Source: Knoellia sp. S7-12 (GTDB lineage: Bacteria; Actinomycetota; Actinomycetes; Actinomycetales; Dermatophilaceae). From it: DNA of 64,000 bases. Positions 8,842 through 18,049 of the stretch are shown here, piece by piece. The notes under the pieces are model-generated. The model had not been told where the DNA came from and did no database searches. It worked only from the letters and a program-made list of their open reading frames with translations. Numbering within the stretch: the first letter of the stretch is position 1; each line of letters begins with the position of its first letter. The stretch covers positions 1,116,001 to 1,180,000 of the forward strand of contig NZ_CP155449.1 in assembly GCF_040518285.1 (NCBI RefSeq). Reading direction: 5' to 3'. Made by a program: the position numbers and the translations under genes.

Positions 8842-9714
8842 GTGGCTACCACTGTGAACGTTGACCTGCCCGCCGAGATCTTCGACGTGCAGACCAACAT
8901 CCCCCTGATCCACCAGGTCGTCGTCGCCCAGCTCGCTGCGGCGCGCCAGGGAACGCACTCGACCAAGACCCGCGGCGAAGTCCGCGGTGGCGGTCGCAAG
9001 CCCCACGCCCAGAAGGGCACCGGCCGCGCCCGTGCGGGCTCGACCCGCGCGCCGCACTGGACCGGCGGTGGCGTGGTCCACGGACCGACGCCTCGTGACT
9101 ACTCGCAGCGCACCCCCAAGAAGATGAAGGCTGCTGCCCTGCGCGGCGCCCTCTCTGACCGCGCTCGCCACGGCCGCATCCACGTCGTGTCGTCGCTCGT
9201 CACGGGTGGCGCTCCTTCGACCAAGGAAGCCGTTGCACTGCTCGCCGGACTGACCGAGCGCAAGAACATGCTCGTCGTCCTCGACCGCAGTGACATCGTG
9301 TCACTGAAGTCGGTGCGCAACCTGGAGAACCTCCACGTCATCGTCGCCGACCAGCTCAACACCTATGACGTGCTCTGCGCCGACGACGTGGTCTTCACGC
9401 AGGCCGCCTTCGATGCATTCGTCGCCGGCCCCGTGGCCAAGGTCAAGACCGTGGAGGTCACGGTCGACATCCTCGAGGCGGCTGACGAGAAGCCCGCCAA
9501 GGCTGAGAAGCCCGCCAAGGCTGAGAAGCCCGCCAAGGCCGAGAAGGCTGAGAAGCCCGCCAAGGCCGAGAAGGCTGAGAAGCCCGCCAAGGCTGAGAAG
9601 CCGGCCAAGGCTGAGAAGGCCGAGAAGCCCGCCAAGGCCACCAAGGCCACCAAGGCTGAGAAGCCGGCCAAGGCCGACAAGTCGGCTGAGGATGACAAGG
9701 AGGATGACAAGTGA
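8842..9714 (+). CDS. rplD: 50S ribosomal protein L4 with a Lys/Ala-rich tail
   Basis: 290 aa, against roughly 205-220 for most L4 proteins. Residues 1-210 are a normal L4, with the conserved [20 protein letters not shown] extended loop that lines the exit tunnel. From about residue 213 the protein becomes a low-complexity tail built of eight KPAKA units and shorter EKA/TKA steps, ending [10 protein letters not shown]. The upstream frame from 8245 is an rplC shadow. Two GTG starts are possible, 8833 (overlapping the rplC stop) and 8842; I prefer 8842 because [17 protein letters not shown] fits related proteins. Its stop overlaps the rplW GTG. Confidence 0.95.
   Translation: MATTVNVDLPAEIFDVQTNIPLIHQVVVAQLAAARQGTHSTKTRGEVRGGGRKPHAQKGTGRARAGSTRAPHWTGGGVVHGPTPRDYSQRTPKKMKAAALRGALSDRARHGRIHVVSSLVTGGAPSTKEAVALLAGLTERKNMLVVLDRSDIVSLKSVRNLENLHVIVADQLNTYDVLCADDVVFTQAAFDAFVAGPVAKVKTVEVTVDILEAADEKPAKAEKPAKAEKPAKAEKAEKPAKAEKAEKPAKAEKPAKAEKAEKPAKATKATKAEKPAKADKSAEDDKEDDK
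9484..9690 (+). repeat. In-frame Lys-Pro-Ala-Lys-Ala coding repeat in rplD
   Basis: Imperfect tandem units of 9 to 18 bases encoding (E)KPAKA and EKA, nearly all with AAG lysine and GCC/GCT alanine codons. The units are similar enough in DNA to allow slippage, so the tail length may vary between strains. Confidence 0.85.
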
Positions 9715-10016
9715 GTCCTGCAATCGCAAAGAACCCGCGGGACATCCTGCTGTCGCCGGTGGTCTCCGAGAAGTCCTACGGACTGCTCGACCAGGGCAAG
9801 TACACCTTCCTGGTGGACCCCCGCTCGAACAAGACCGAGATCAAGATTGCCGTTGAGGAGATCTTCAGCGTCAAGGTCGACTCGGTCCACACGTTGAACC
9901 GCAAGGGCAAGACCAAGCGCACCCGCTTCGGCCTGGGCAAGCGCAAGGACACCAAGCGCGCGATCGTCACCCTCCGCGAGGGAACGATCGACATCTTCGG
10001 CAGCGCTGGCGCCTGA
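9711..10016 (+). CDS. rplW: 50S ribosomal protein L23
   Basis: 101 aa, normal length. Sits at the polypeptide exit and is the docking point for SRP and trigger factor. Conserved [21 protein letters not shown] and [19 protein letters not shown] segments. GTG start in a GTGA overlap with the rplD stop, so translation is probably coupled. Confidence 0.97.
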   Translation: MSPAIAKNPRDILLSPVVSEKSYGLLDQGKYTFLVDPRSNKTEIKIAVEEIFSVKVDSVHTLNRKGKTKRTRFGLGKRKDTKRAIVTLREGTIDIFGSAGA

Positions 10017-10047
10017 GAGACGACTGAGGAACTTAAGGAAACACGAC

Positions 10048-10884
10048 ATGGGTATCCGCAAGTACAAGCCGACGACGCCTGGCCGTCGCGGCTCAAGCGT
10101 CGCCGACTTCGTCGAGGTCACGCGCACCACGCCTGAGAAGTCGCTCGTGCGCCCGCTCACCAAGAGCGGTGGCCGCAACAACAACGGCCGCATCACGACG
10201 CGTCACATCGGTGGTGGCCACAAGCGCGCCTACCGACTCATCGACTTCCGTCGCCACGACAAGGACGGCATCCCGGCCAAGGTCGCTCACATCGAGTACG
10301 ACCCCAACCGCACCGCCCGCATCGCTCTCCTGCACTTCGCAGATGGTGAAAAGCGCTACATCCTGGCCCCCAAGGGCCTGGAGCAGGGCGCCAACATCGA
10401 GAACGGTCCTGCTGCCGACATCAAGCCCGGCAACAGCCTCCCGCTGCGCAACATCCCGACCGGTACGGTCATTCACGCTGTCGAGCTCCGCCCCGGTGGC
10501 GGCGCGAAGATCGCGCGTTCGGCCGGCGTCCGCGTCCAGCTTGTTGCCAAGGACGGTCCCTACGCCCAGCTGCGTATGCCGTCCGGCGAGATCCGTAACG
10601 TGGACGCACGCTGCCGCGCGACGATCGGTGAGGTCGGCAACGCCGAGCAGTCCAACATCAACTGGGGTAAGGCCGGCCGCATGCGCTGGAAGGGCAAGCG
10701 CCCGACCGTCCGTGGTGTCGTCATGAACCCGGTCGACCACCCTCACGGTGGTGGCGAAGGCCGCACCTCCGGTGGTCGTCACCCGGTCAGCCCTTGGGGC
10801 AAGGCCGAAGGCCGCACCCGTCGCCCGGGCAAACCGAGCGACAAGATGATCGTCCGCCGACGCCGCACTGGCAAGAAGCGCTGA
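10048..10884 (+). CDS. rplB: 50S ribosomal protein L2
   Basis: 278 aa, full length. Essential for subunit joining and peptidyl-transferase activity. The hallmark C-terminal loop [20 protein letters not shown], holding the functionally critical histidine, is intact (about residues 230-249). An AAGGAAA SD precedes the ATG by 8 bases. One octamer GTATGCCG (10574) is read here as part of Arg-Met-Pro. Confidence 0.98.
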   Translation: MGIRKYKPTTPGRRGSSVADFVEVTRTTPEKSLVRPLTKSGGRNNNGRITTRHIGGGHKRAYRLIDFRRHDKDGIPAKVAHIEYDPNRTARIALLHFADGEKRYILAPKGLEQGANIENGPAADIKPGNSLPLRNIPTGTVIHAVELRPGGGAKIARSAGVRVQLVAKDGPYAQLRMPSGEIRNVDARCRATIGEVGNAEQSNINWGKAGRMRWKGKRPTVRGVVMNPVDHPHGGGEGRTSGGRHPVSPWGKAEGRTRRPGKPSDKMIVRRRRTGKKR

Positions 10885-10901
10885 CAAGGAGCCATTGACA
10901 C

Positions 10902-11183
10902 ATGCCTCGTAGCTTGAAGAAGGGCCCCTTCATCGACGACCACCTTCAGAAGAAGGTGGACGTCCAGAACGAAGCGGGCACCAAGAACGTCATCAAGACC
11001 TGGTCGCGCCGTTCGGTCATCAGCCCGGACATGCTCGGTCACACTCTCGCCGTCCACGACGGCCGCAAGCACGTCCCGGTGTTCGTCACCGAGTCGATGG
11101 TCGGCCACAAGCTCGGCGAATTCGCACCCACGCGCACCTTCAAGGGTCACGTGAAGGACGACAAGAAGGGCCGGCGCCGCTGA
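10902..11183 (+). CDS. rpsS: 30S ribosomal protein S19
   Basis: 93 aa, normal length. Small-subunit head protein next to S13. Starts [19 protein letters not shown] and includes the [27 protein letters not shown] core. Its TGA shares a base with the rplV ATG (TGATG). Confidence 0.98.
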   Translation: MPRSLKKGPFIDDHLQKKVDVQNEAGTKNVIKTWSRRSVISPDMLGHTLAVHDGRKHVPVFVTESMVGHKLGEFAPTRTFKGHVKDDKKGRRR

Positions 11184-11608
11184 TGGCCACCAAGACCAAG
11201 GAAACCGCGACCGAGGCTACGTCTTCGGTTGTTCTGGAGGCGCGGGCTCAGGCCCGTAGCGTCCGGGTGACTCCGCAGAAGGCGCGCCGCGTCATCGACC
11301 TGATCCGCGGCAAGAACGCCAGCGAGGCCATCGCCACGCTGCGCTTCGCCCCGCAGGGCGCGTCGGACCCGATCCTGAAGGTGCTCGAGAGCGCCATCGC
11401 CAACGCCCGGGTCAAGGCCGACAAGACCGCCGAGCGTTTTGACGAGCACGAGCTCGTTATCACGTCCGCCTTCGTTGACGAGGGCGCGACGATGAAGCGT
11501 TTCCGTCCGCGTGCGCAGGGCCGCGCCTCGCGCATCAACAAGCGCACGAGCCACATCACCGTGGTCGTCGCACCCAAGCAGGCAAAGAACTCGAAGGGAG
11601 GCCGCTGA
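11183..11608 (+). CDS. rplV: 50S ribosomal protein L22
   Basis: 141 aa; the core is extended by about 18 N-terminal residues rich in Thr, Glu and Ala, common in actinobacteria. Lines the exit tunnel near the macrolide site. Core motifs are [20 protein letters not shown] and the beta-hairpin [18 protein letters not shown], wild type in appearance. Overlaps rpsS by one base; rpsC follows after 2 bases. Confidence 0.98.
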   Translation: MATKTKETATEATSSVVLEARAQARSVRVTPQKARRVIDLIRGKNASEAIATLRFAPQGASDPILKVLESAIANARVKADKTAERFDEHELVITSAFVDEGATMKRFRPRAQGRASRINKRTSHITVVVAPKQAKNSKGGR

Positions 11609-11610
11609 AC

Positions 11611-12429
11611 ATGGGTCAGAAAGTCAACCCGCACGGCTTCCGCCTGGGTATCACGTCCGAGCACCGCAGCCGCTGGTTTGCTGACTCCACCAAGGAGGGT
11701 CAGCGCTACCGCGACTACGTCAAGGAAGACGTCGCCATCCGCAAGCTCATGTCTGTGGGCATGGAGCGCGCAGGCATCTCCAAGGTCGAGATCGAGCGCA
11801 CCCGTGACCGTGTCCGCGTGGACATCCACACGGCACGTCCGGGCATCGTCATCGGTCGCCGTGGCGCCGAAGCAGACCGCATCCGCGGCGAGCTCGAGAA
11901 GCTCACCGGCAAGCAGGTTCAGCTGAACATCCTCGAGGTCAAGAACCCCGAGACCGATGCTCAGCTCGTGGCCCAGGGCGTTGCCGAGCAGCTGTCTGCT
12001 CGTGTGTCGTTCCGTCGTGCCATGCGCAAGAGCATGCAGTCGGCGACCCGCGCAGGTGCCAAGGGCATCCGCGTCCAGGTCTCCGGCCGGCTCGGCGGCG
12101 CCGAGATGTCCCGCACCGAGTTCTACCGCGAAGGTCGTGTGCCGCTGCACACCCTTCGTGCGCAGATCGACGTGGGCTTCTACGAGGCCCGCACCACCTT
12201 CGGCCGCATCGGTGTGAAGGTGTGGATCTACAAGGGTGACGTCACAGCTCGTGAGCTCGCTGCCCAGCAGGCCAGCGCCCCGCGTCAGCAGGCCCGTGGC
12301 CCGCGTCGCGAAGGTGCCGACCGTCCGGCTCGCGCTCGTCGCGACCGTGTCGAGACTGCAGCTGCTCCGACCGAGGCTTCTGCTGTCGAGGCCGCCCCGG
12401 CAACGACCACTGAGGGAGCGTCCAGCTGA
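11611..12429 (+). CDS. rpsC: 30S ribosomal protein S3
   Basis: 272 aa. mRNA-entry protein with a type II KH domain (about residues 40-110, containing [18 protein letters not shown]) and the S3 C-terminal domain ending near [10 protein letters not shown]. About 50 residues of Arg/Ala/Pro/Glu-rich tail extend beyond the E. coli length, as is usual in high-GC actinobacteria. Its TGA overlaps the rplP ATG. Confidence 0.98.
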   Translation: MGQKVNPHGFRLGITSEHRSRWFADSTKEGQRYRDYVKEDVAIRKLMSVGMERAGISKVEIERTRDRVRVDIHTARPGIVIGRRGAEADRIRGELEKLTGKQVQLNILEVKNPETDAQLVAQGVAEQLSARVSFRRAMRKSMQSATRAGAKGIRVQVSGRLGGAEMSRTEFYREGRVPLHTLRAQIDVGFYEARTTFGRIGVKVWIYKGDVTARELAAQQASAPRQQARGPRREGADRPARARRDRVETAAAPTEASAVEAAPATTTEGASS

Positions 12430-12848
12430 TGTTGATTCCCCGTCGCGTCAAGCACCGCAAGCAGCACCACCCGGGTCGGTCGGGCGCTGCCAAGGGTGGG
12501 ACGACCATCGCGTTCGGTGACTACGGCCTTCAGGCTCTCGAGCCGGCCTACGTCACCAACCGCCAGATCGAGTCCGCTCGTATTGCGATGACCCGCTACA
12601 TGAAGCGTGGTGGAAAGGTGTGGATCAACATCTACCCCGACCGCCCGCTGACCAAGAAGCCGGCTGAGACCCGCATGGGTTCCGGTAAGGGTTCGCCCGA
12701 GTGGTGGATCGCCAACGTTAAGCCCGGACGCATCATGTTCGAGATCTCCGGTGTGTCCGAAGAGGTCGCGCGTGAATCCATGCGCCTGGCCATGCACAAG
12801 CTGCCGATGAAGTGCCGCTTCGTCCAGCGTGAAGGTGGTGACTTCTGA
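12429..12848 (+). CDS. rplP: 50S ribosomal protein L16
   Basis: 139 aa, normal length. Organises A-site tRNA contacts on the large subunit. Starts [36 protein letters not shown] is the typical central segment. Overlaps both neighbours by one base (TGATG), so it is translationally coupled on each side. Confidence 0.98.
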   Translation: MLIPRRVKHRKQHHPGRSGAAKGGTTIAFGDYGLQALEPAYVTNRQIESARIAMTRYMKRGGKVWINIYPDRPLTKKPAETRMGSGKGSPEWWIANVKPGRIMFEISGVSEEVARESMRLAMHKLPMKCRFVQREGGDF

Positions 12849-13105
12849 TGGCTATCGGTTCCAAGGACCTGATCTCCAACGAGCTGCGTGGGTTCGACGA
12901 CGATCGTCTCGTCGACGAACTGCGCAAGGGCAAGGAAGAGCTGTTCAACCTGCGCTTCCAGTCCGCCACCGGACAGCTCGACAACCACGGCCGGCTCCGC
13001 GCCGTCCGCAGGGACATCGCCAGGATCTACACCGAAATGCGTGAGCGTGAGCTCGGCATCGGCGAAGGCCCGACGAAGTCGGCCGATTCGGAGGCTGCCA
13101 AGTGA
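12848..13105 (+). CDS. rpmC: 50S ribosomal protein L29
   Basis: 85 aa, two-helix protein at the tunnel exit. Core motif [21 protein letters not shown] is conserved; a short Ser/Glu-rich tail is added. Overlaps rpsQ by 4 bases (GTGA). Confidence 0.97.
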   Translation: MAIGSKDLISNELRGFDDDRLVDELRKGKEELFNLRFQSATGQLDNHGRLRAVRRDIARIYTEMRERELGIGEGPTKSADSEAAK

Positions 13106-13422
13106 GTGAGAACGTGAAGGACGAGAACGTGACCAGCACGCAGACCGAGACCAAGTCGACTGAGTCGGCTGGACGCAACTACCGCAAGACCCGCCAGGGT
13201 TATGTGGTCAGCGACAAGATGGACAAGACTGTTGTCATCGAGGTCGAGGACCGCGTGAAGCACGCCCTCTACGGCAAGGTGCTGCGTCGCTCCAGCAAGG
13301 TCAAGGCACACGACGAGGAGAACGTCGCCGGCATCGGTGACCGCGTCCTCATCATGGAGACCCGCCCGCTCTCGGCGACCAAGCGCTGGCGCGTGGTCGA
13401 GATCCTCGAGAAGGCCAAGTAA
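13102..13422 (+). CDS. rpsQ: 30S ribosomal protein S17
   Basis: 106 aa. OB-fold primary 16S-binding protein. The core runs from [20 protein letters not shown] to the C-terminus. About 25 N-terminal residues (Glu/Thr/Lys/Ser-rich) precede it. GTG at 13102 overlaps the rpmC stop; an in-frame GTG at 13114 is an alternative. Last gene of the S10 block; 82 bases separate it from rplN. Confidence 0.96.
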   Translation: MSENVKDENVTSTQTETKSTESAGRNYRKTRQGYVVSDKMDKTVVIEVEDRVKHALYGKVLRRSSKVKAHDEENVAGIGDRVLIMETRPLSATKRWRVVEILEKAK

Positions 13423-13504
13423 GCCCAAGTTCGGCCAGGCTCTGATGCTGTCGGTTCGTCCGAGGCATTGCAGAGAACCAGCACGACGTATAGGAGACAG
13501 ATAA

Positions 13505-13873
13505 GTGATCCAGCAGGAGTCGCGAGTTCGCGTCGCCGACAACACCGGTGCCAAGGAGATCCTTTGCATCCGTGTTCTCGGTGGCTCGGGTCGCCGGTAT
13601 GCCGGTATCGGCGACACCATTGTCGCCACCGTGAAGGACGCCATCCCCGGTGGCAACGTCAAGAAGGGCGACGTCGTCAAGGCGGTCATCGTCCGGACCA
13701 AGAAGGAGCGCCGTCGTCCAGACGGTTCCTACATCAAGTTCGATGAGAACGCAGCGGTGCTGCTCAAGACCGACGGTGACCCTCGTGGTACCCGTATCTT
13801 CGGCCCGGTGGGCCGTGAGCTGCGTGACAAGAAGTTCATGAAGATCATCTCGTTGGCGCCGGAGGTGCTCTGA
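13505..13873 (+). CDS. rplN: 50S ribosomal protein L14
   Basis: 122 aa, exact family length. Intersubunit bridge protein. Starts with GTG and reads [20 protein letters not shown]. It opens the spc block, preceded by a TAGGAGAC SD. An octamer GTATGCCG (13597) is read as Arg-Tyr-Ala-Gly, using the rare TAT codon. Confidence 0.98.
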   Translation: MIQQESRVRVADNTGAKEILCIRVLGGSGRRYAGIGDTIVATVKDAIPGGNVKKGDVVKAVIVRTKKERRRPDGSYIKFDENAAVLLKTDGDPRGTRIFGPVGRELRDKKFMKIISLAPEVL

Positions 13874-13874
13874 T

Positions 13875-14222
13875 ATGGCGAAGTTTGGCATCAAGAAGGG
13901 CGACACCGTCCAGGTGCTCGCGGGCAAGGACAAGGGTTCGACCGGCAAGGTCATCTCTGTCGACCGCGAGAAGAGCCGCGTCCTCGTTGAGGGCGTCAAC
14001 CGTGTCACCCGCCACACCAAGGCCGGCCAGACTGCCCGTGGCAGTCAGACCGGTGGACTTGTTGTCCAGGAGTCGCCGATTCACGTGAGCAACGTGGCCG
14101 TCGTCGACCCCGAGGACAAGAAGCCGACCCGTACCAAGACCCGCGTCGAGACCGTCGAGCGGGACGGGCGCCAGAAGGCGACCCGTACCCGTGTTGGCGT
14201 GCGCTCGGGCAAGGACCTGTGA
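13875..14222 (+). CDS. rplX: 50S ribosomal protein L24
   Basis: 115 aa. Assembly initiator with an N-terminal KOW motif ([19 protein letters not shown], about residues 7-25). [12 protein letters not shown] is also typical. Starts one base after rplN stops; its end overlaps the rplE start by 4 bases. Confidence 0.97.
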   Translation: MAKFGIKKGDTVQVLAGKDKGSTGKVISVDREKSRVLVEGVNRVTRHTKAGQTARGSQTGGLVVQESPIHVSNVAVVDPEDKKPTRTKTRVETVERDGRQKATRTRVGVRSGKDL

Positions 14223-14818
14223 GCCTGATGACTACTCAGACTGAAGACACAATGACTCAGGAAACGGCGGTCAAGCCCCGTCTCAAGCAGCGCTACACGG
14301 ACGAGATCCGTGACGCCCTGCTCGAGAAGTTCGGCTACGCCAACGTCATGCAGGTTCCCGGCGTCGTCAAGGTCGTCGTCAACATGGGTGTCGGCGACGC
14401 GGCCAAGGACAGCAAGCTCATCGATGGCGCGGTGCGCGACCTCACGGCGATCACCGGTCAGAAGCCGGTTGTCACCAAGGCTCGCAAGTCGATCGCCCAG
14501 TTCAAGCTGCGTGAGGGCATGCCGATCGGCACCCACACGACGCTGCGCGGTGACCGTATGTGGGAGTTCCTCGACCGCCTCATCTCGGTCGCGCTTCCCC
14601 GCATCCGTGACTTCCGTGGCATGAGCCCGAAGCAGTTCGACGGCCGTGGCAACTACACGTTCGGTCTCACGGAGCAGTCGATGTTCCACGAGATCGACCA
14701 GGACAAGATCGACCGCGTCCGGGGCATGGACATCACCATCGTCACCACCGCGACGAACGACGACGAGGGACGCGCGCTGCTCAAGGCGCTCGGCTTCCCG
14801 TTCAAGGAGAACAGCTGA
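14219..14818 (+). CDS. rplE: 50S ribosomal protein L5
   Basis: 199 aa including a short N-terminal extension. Binds 5S rRNA and contacts P-site tRNA. Core motifs are [20 protein letters not shown] and the C-terminal [28 protein letters not shown] 14219 overlaps the rplX stop; ATG 14228 is an in-frame alternative. Confidence 0.97.
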   Translation: MSLMTTQTEDTMTQETAVKPRLKQRYTDEIRDALLEKFGYANVMQVPGVVKVVVNMGVGDAAKDSKLIDGAVRDLTAITGQKPVVTKARKSIAQFKLREGMPIGTHTTLRGDRMWEFLDRLISVALPRIRDFRGMSPKQFDGRGNYTFGLTEQSMFHEIDQDKIDRVRGMDITIVTTATNDDEGRALLKALGFPFKENS

Positions 14819-14819
14819 G

Positions 14820-15005
14820 ATGGCGAAGACTGCTCTTGTCAACAAGGCGAACAAGACGCCGAAGTTCAAGGTGCGCGGCTACACGCGCTGCCAGCGTTGC
14901 GGCCGTCCCCACGCCGTGTACCGCAAGTTCGGCCTGTGCCGAATCTGCTTCCGGGAGATGGCCCACCGCGGCGAGCTCCCCGGTATCACGAAGTCTTCTT
15001 GGTGA
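14820..15005 (+). CDS. rpsZ: 30S ribosomal protein S14, zinc-binding type
   Basis: 61 aa, the short S14 class. It carries two CxxC pairs (CQRCG and CRICF) that bind zinc, in contrast to the longer zinc-free S14 paralogue many actinobacteria keep for zinc starvation. Starts [23 protein letters not shown] shares a base region with the rplE stop (TGAGATGG). Confidence 0.97.
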   Translation: MAKTALVNKANKTPKFKVRGYTRCQRCGRPHAVYRKFGLCRICFREMAHRGELPGITKSSW

Positions 15006-15147
15006 CCACGGCTGACTCAGCCATCCCGGTCGAGGCGCAGCCGAGACCACGCCGCACTCGCGGCATACCCCAAAACCATCTACATCGAAGGTCAGCCGGA
15101 GCAGCAGCCCCGGATGAAACCACGGTGAGAGAGGGCGGAGAAGCCCA
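15006..15147 (+). promoter_or_regulatory. rpsZ-rpsH spacer
   Basis: 142 bases, unusually long for this operon. It contains an octamer CGGCATAC (15061-15068) and ends with GAGGGCGGAG before the rpsH ATG. No clear hairpin or promoter seen. Confidence 0.4.
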
Positions 15148-15546
15148 ATGACAATGACTGACCCGATTGCGGACATGTTGACCCGCGTCCGGAACGCCAA
15201 TTCGGCGCACAAGGACACGGTCGCCATGCCGTTCAGCAAGCTCAAGTCGCACATCGCGGAGATCCTCGAGGCCGAGGGTTACATCGCCAGCTGGACCGTC
15301 GAGGACGCCGAGGTCGGACAGACCTTGACCGTCAACCTGAAGTACGGCCCCAACCGCGAGCGTTCCATCGCCGGTGTGCGTCGCGTGTCCAAGCCTGGAC
15401 TTCGCGTCTACGCCAAGTCCACCAACCTTCCCAAGGTTCTCGGTGGGCTCGGTGTCGCCATCATCTCGACGTCGTCCGGTCTGCTCACAGACCGGCAGGC
15501 CGCTAGCAAGGGTGTGGGTGGGGAAGTCCTCGCCTACATCTGGTAA
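15148..15546 (+). CDS. rpsH: 30S ribosomal protein S8
   Basis: 132 aa, normal length. Central-domain assembly protein and spc-operon repressor in E. coli. Starts [18 protein letters not shown] and ends [14 protein letters not shown] 15154 is a possible internal start. rplF follows after 11 bases. Confidence 0.98.
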   Translation: MTMTDPIADMLTRVRNANSAHKDTVAMPFSKLKSHIAEILEAEGYIASWTVEDAEVGQTLTVNLKYGPNRERSIAGVRRVSKPGLRVYAKSTNLPKVLGGLGVAIISTSSGLLTDRQAASKGVGGEVLAYIW

Positions 15547-15557
15547 GGGGATCTGAC

Positions 15558-16094
15558 ATGTCGCGCATCGGACGTCTTCCGGTTGCCATCCCCTCCGGTG
15601 TCGAGATCAACGTCGAGGGCCAGACCGTCAAGGTCAAGGGTCCCAAGGGCGAACTCGCGCACACGGTGGTTCAGCCGATCCAGGTTGAGAAAACTGATGG
15701 TGAGGTCCAGGTTTCCAGGCCCAATGACGAGCGCGAGTCGCGTTCGCTCCACGGCCTGACTCGCTCGCTCATCAACAACATGGTTCTCGGTGTCACCGAG
15801 GGTTATGTCAAGAAGCTCGAGATCCACGGCACTGGTTATCGCGTGCAGAACAAGGGCGGTTCGCTCGAGTTCGCACTCGGTTACTCGCACTCGATCACGG
15901 TCGAGGCGCCGAAGGGCATCACCTTCACCGTTGAGAACCCCACCAGGTTCCAGGTCGAGGGCATCGACAAGCAGCTCGTCGGTGAGGTGGCCGCCAACAT
16001 TCGCAAGCTCCGCAAGCCTGACCCCTACAAGGGCAAGGGCGTGCGTTATGCCGGCGAGCACATCCGCCGCAAGGTCGGAAAGGCTGGTAAGTAG
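15558..16094 (+). CDS. rplF: 50S ribosomal protein L6
   Basis: 178 aa, normal length. Duplicated-fold protein near the sarcin-ricin loop. Starts [17 protein letters not shown] and keeps the C-terminal signature [19 protein letters not shown] (here with Lys before Pro). Confidence 0.98.
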   Translation: MSRIGRLPVAIPSGVEINVEGQTVKVKGPKGELAHTVVQPIQVEKTDGEVQVSRPNDERESRSLHGLTRSLINNMVLGVTEGYVKKLEIHGTGYRVQNKGGSLEFALGYSHSITVEAPKGITFTVENPTRFQVEGIDKQLVGEVAANIRKLRKPDPYKGKGVRYAGEHIRRKVGKAGK

Positions 16095-16097
16095 GCC

Positions 16098-16472
16098 ATG
16101 GCAATGATCATCAAGCGTGCCAAGGGCAAGGTCGCCGCGCGCGGCCGTCGCCACGTTCGTCTCCGCAAGCACGTCGCGGGCACGGCAGTGCGTCCCCGTC
16201 TCGTCGTCTCGCGCTCGTCGCGTCACGTCTTCGTCCAGGTTGTCGATGACACCGCGGGCAAGACCGTCGCATCCGCGTCGACGATGGAGGCCGACGTGCG
16301 CTCCTTCGAGGGCGACAAGACCGCCAAGGCCAAGAAGGTCGGCGAGCTCGTGGCCGAGCGCGCCAAGGCTGCCGGTGTCGAGGCCGTCGTGTTCGACCGT
16401 GGTGGCAACAAGTACCACGGTCGCGTCGCGGCCATCGCCGATGGCGCCCGCGAGGGTGGGCTGTCACTGTGA
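16098..16472 (+). CDS. rplR: 50S ribosomal protein L18
   Basis: 124 aa. 5S rRNA-binding protein of the central protuberance. [21 protein letters not shown] and [24 protein letters not shown] are the conserved ends. Starts 3 bases after rplF. Confidence 0.98.
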   Translation: MAMIIKRAKGKVAARGRRHVRLRKHVAGTAVRPRLVVSRSSRHVFVQVVDDTAGKTVASASTMEADVRSFEGDKTAKAKKVGELVAERAKAAGVEAVVFDRGGNKYHGRVAAIADGAREGGLSL

Positions 16473-16521
16473 CCCGCGCGAAGAACACTCTGAACCACAC
16501 CGTTTCTGGAAGGAACATCTG

Positions 16522-17190
16522 ATGCCAGGACCCCAGCGTCGAGGCACCGGTCCCGCAACCGCGAACGCTGCCGGCGGCGAGCGCAGCGACAACCGTGGCG
16601 GCGACCGTCGCGGTGGCCGCGGCGACGACCGCCGCGGTGGTGGCCGCGAGGCCGAGAAGAGTCAGTACCTTGAGCGGGTTGTGACCATCAACCGCGTGTC
16701 CAAGGTCGTCAAGGGTGGTCGTCGCTTCAGCTTCACCGCCCTCGTCGTCGTCGGTGACGGAGACGGCACCGTGGGTGTCGGCTACGGCAAGGCCAAGGAA
16801 GTTCCCGCCGCGATCGCCAAGGGTGTCGAGGAGGCCAAGAAGGAGTTCTTCAAGGTCCCGCGCATCCAAGGCACGATCCCGCACCCCGTCCAGGGTGAGG
16901 CCGCGGCTGGCGTCGTCATGCTCCGTCCCGCAAGCCCCGGTACCGGCGTCATCGCCGGTGGTCCGGTGCGTGCGGTTCTCGAGTGCGCCGGTGTCCACGA
17001 CGTGCTCTCCAAGAGCCTTGGTTCGTCCAACGCGATCAACATCGTCCACGCGACCGTGCAGGCTCTCAAGGAGCTTGAGCGTCCGGAGGCCGTTGCTGCC
17101 CGCCGTGGTCTGCCCGTGGACCGTGTTGCTCCCGCTGCGATGCTCCGCGCCCAGGCTGCCGGCATCGCCGAGGCGAAGGCAGGTGCGTGA
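16522..17190 (+). CDS. rpsE: 30S ribosomal protein S5
   Basis: 222 aa. Decoding-fidelity protein. The start is ATG 16522 ([12 protein letters not shown]), with GGAAGGAAC upstream; the longer frame from 16117 is a shadow of rplR. The first 45 residues are an extra Gly/Arg/Asp-rich, probably disordered, segment. S5 proper begins at [20 protein letters not shown], with the KH-like N-domain and a C-domain including [16 protein letters not shown]. The spectinomycin loop region looks wild type. Its TGA overlaps the rpmD ATG. Confidence 0.97.
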   Translation: MPGPQRRGTGPATANAAGGERSDNRGGDRRGGRGDDRRGGGREAEKSQYLERVVTINRVSKVVKGGRRFSFTALVVVGDGDGTVGVGYGKAKEVPAAIAKGVEEAKKEFFKVPRIQGTIPHPVQGEAAAGVVMLRPASPGTGVIAGGPVRAVLECAGVHDVLSKSLGSSNAINIVHATVQALKELERPEAVAARRGLPVDRVAPAAMLRAQAAGIAEAKAGA

Positions 17191-17372
17191 TGGCTCGACT
17201 CAAGGTAGTCCAGACCCGTTCGGGGATCGGCGGCAAGCAGAACCAGCGTGACACGCTGCGCAGCCTCGGTCTCAAGCGCATTGGCGACGTCGTCGTCAAG
17301 GAGGACCGTCCCGAGATTCGCGGGATGGTCAAGACGGTGACGCACCTCGTTGCCGTTGAGGAGGTGGAGTGA
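17190..17372 (+). CDS. rpmD: 50S ribosomal protein L30
   Basis: 60 aa, normal length. [33 protein letters not shown] is diagnostic. I use ATG 17190, which overlaps the rpsE stop, rather than the GTG three bases earlier. The stop overlaps the possible rplO GTG. Confidence 0.97.
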   Translation: MARLKVVQTRSGIGGKQNQRDTLRSLGLKRIGDVVVKEDRPEIRGMVKTVTHLVAVEEVE

Positions 17373-17374
17373 TC

Positions 17375-17869
17375 ATGGCTGAGAACAAGTCAGCACCGCA
17401 GGCTGAGGCCAAGCAGGCCTCAGCGCTCAAGGTCCACCACCTGCGTCCCGCCCCGGGAGCCAAGACCGCCAAGACCCGTGTGGGTCGTGGTGAGGGCTCG
17501 AAGGGTAAGACCGCAGGTCGTGGTACCAAGGGTTCCAAGGCTCGTTACCAGGTTCCGGAGCGCTTCGAGGGTGGCTCGACCCCCCTCCACATGCGTCTCC
17601 CGAAGCTTCGCGGCTTCAAGAACCCGTTCAAGACCCACTACCAGGTCGTGAACCTCGACAAGCTGTCCGTTCTCTTCCCTGACGGTGGAGACGTGAGTGT
17701 CGAGGACCTCGTGTCCAAGGGTGCCGTTCGTGACGGCGAGCTCGTCAAGGTGCTCGGCACCGGCGAGATCACGGTCGCCGTCAACGTCACTGCCAACAAG
17801 TTCTCCTCCTCCGCCAAGGAGAAGATCGAGGCGGCAGGCGGTTCGGCCGTCGTAGGCGACTCTGCCTGA
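17375..17869 (+). CDS. rplO: 50S ribosomal protein L15
   Basis: 164 aa, slightly long because of an N-terminal Ala/Glu/Gln segment. Late-assembly protein. The core begins [13 protein letters not shown], followed by the Gly-rich [20 protein letters not shown]-binding stretch. ATG 17375 is favoured over GTG 17369 because GTGGAG lies at proper distance. It ends the spc ribosomal block and is followed by a large hairpin before secY. Confidence 0.97.
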   Translation: MAENKSAPQAEAKQASALKVHHLRPAPGAKTAKTRVGRGEGSKGKTAGRGTKGSKARYQVPERFEGGSTPLHMRLPKLRGFKNPFKTHYQVVNLDKLSVLFPDGGDVSVEDLVSKGAVRDGELVKVLGTGEITVAVNVTANKFSSSAKEKIEAAGGSAVVGDSA

Positions 17870-17872
17870 CCC

Positions 17873-17950
17873 GTCGTTTGACTTGTATGCCGCAGGGCGC
17901 GGTTCCCGGAGGCAATCCGGGAACTCGCCTTGCGGCATACGTCGTTTGAC
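17873..17950. repeat. Palindromic element flanked by 10-base direct repeats (rplO-secY)
   Basis: Outer inverted octamers GTATGCCGCA (17885-17894) and TGCGGCATAC (17931-17940) enclose a perfect inner stem GTTCCCGGA/TCCGGGAAC. The whole hairpin is bracketed by direct repeats GTCGTTTGAC at 17873-17882 and 17941-17950. The structure could terminate the spc transcript; the flanking direct repeats look like a target-site duplication. Confidence 0.75.
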
Positions 17951-18049
17951 CCCCTGAGAAGACTGCGGTCGCCGACCGCAGACGACGCCGGGGTATCTTT
18001 GTTCGTCGATCACCACTGACGCGGCAGCTGCCGCCCACCTGGAGGACCT
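17951..18049 (+). promoter_or_regulatory. Upstream region of secY
   Basis: Contains a CTGCGGTC/GACCGCAG hairpin (about 17963-17981) and a TATCTT hexamer (17994-17999) that could be a -10 without a recognisable -35. Because a strong hairpin precedes it, secY-adk may have its own promoter. Confidence 0.3.

Noticed and set aside
9484..9690. Repeats in rplD as a possible CRISPR or noncoding satellite
   Set aside because: Units are short, variable in length and in frame, encode KPAKA, and have no unique spacers.
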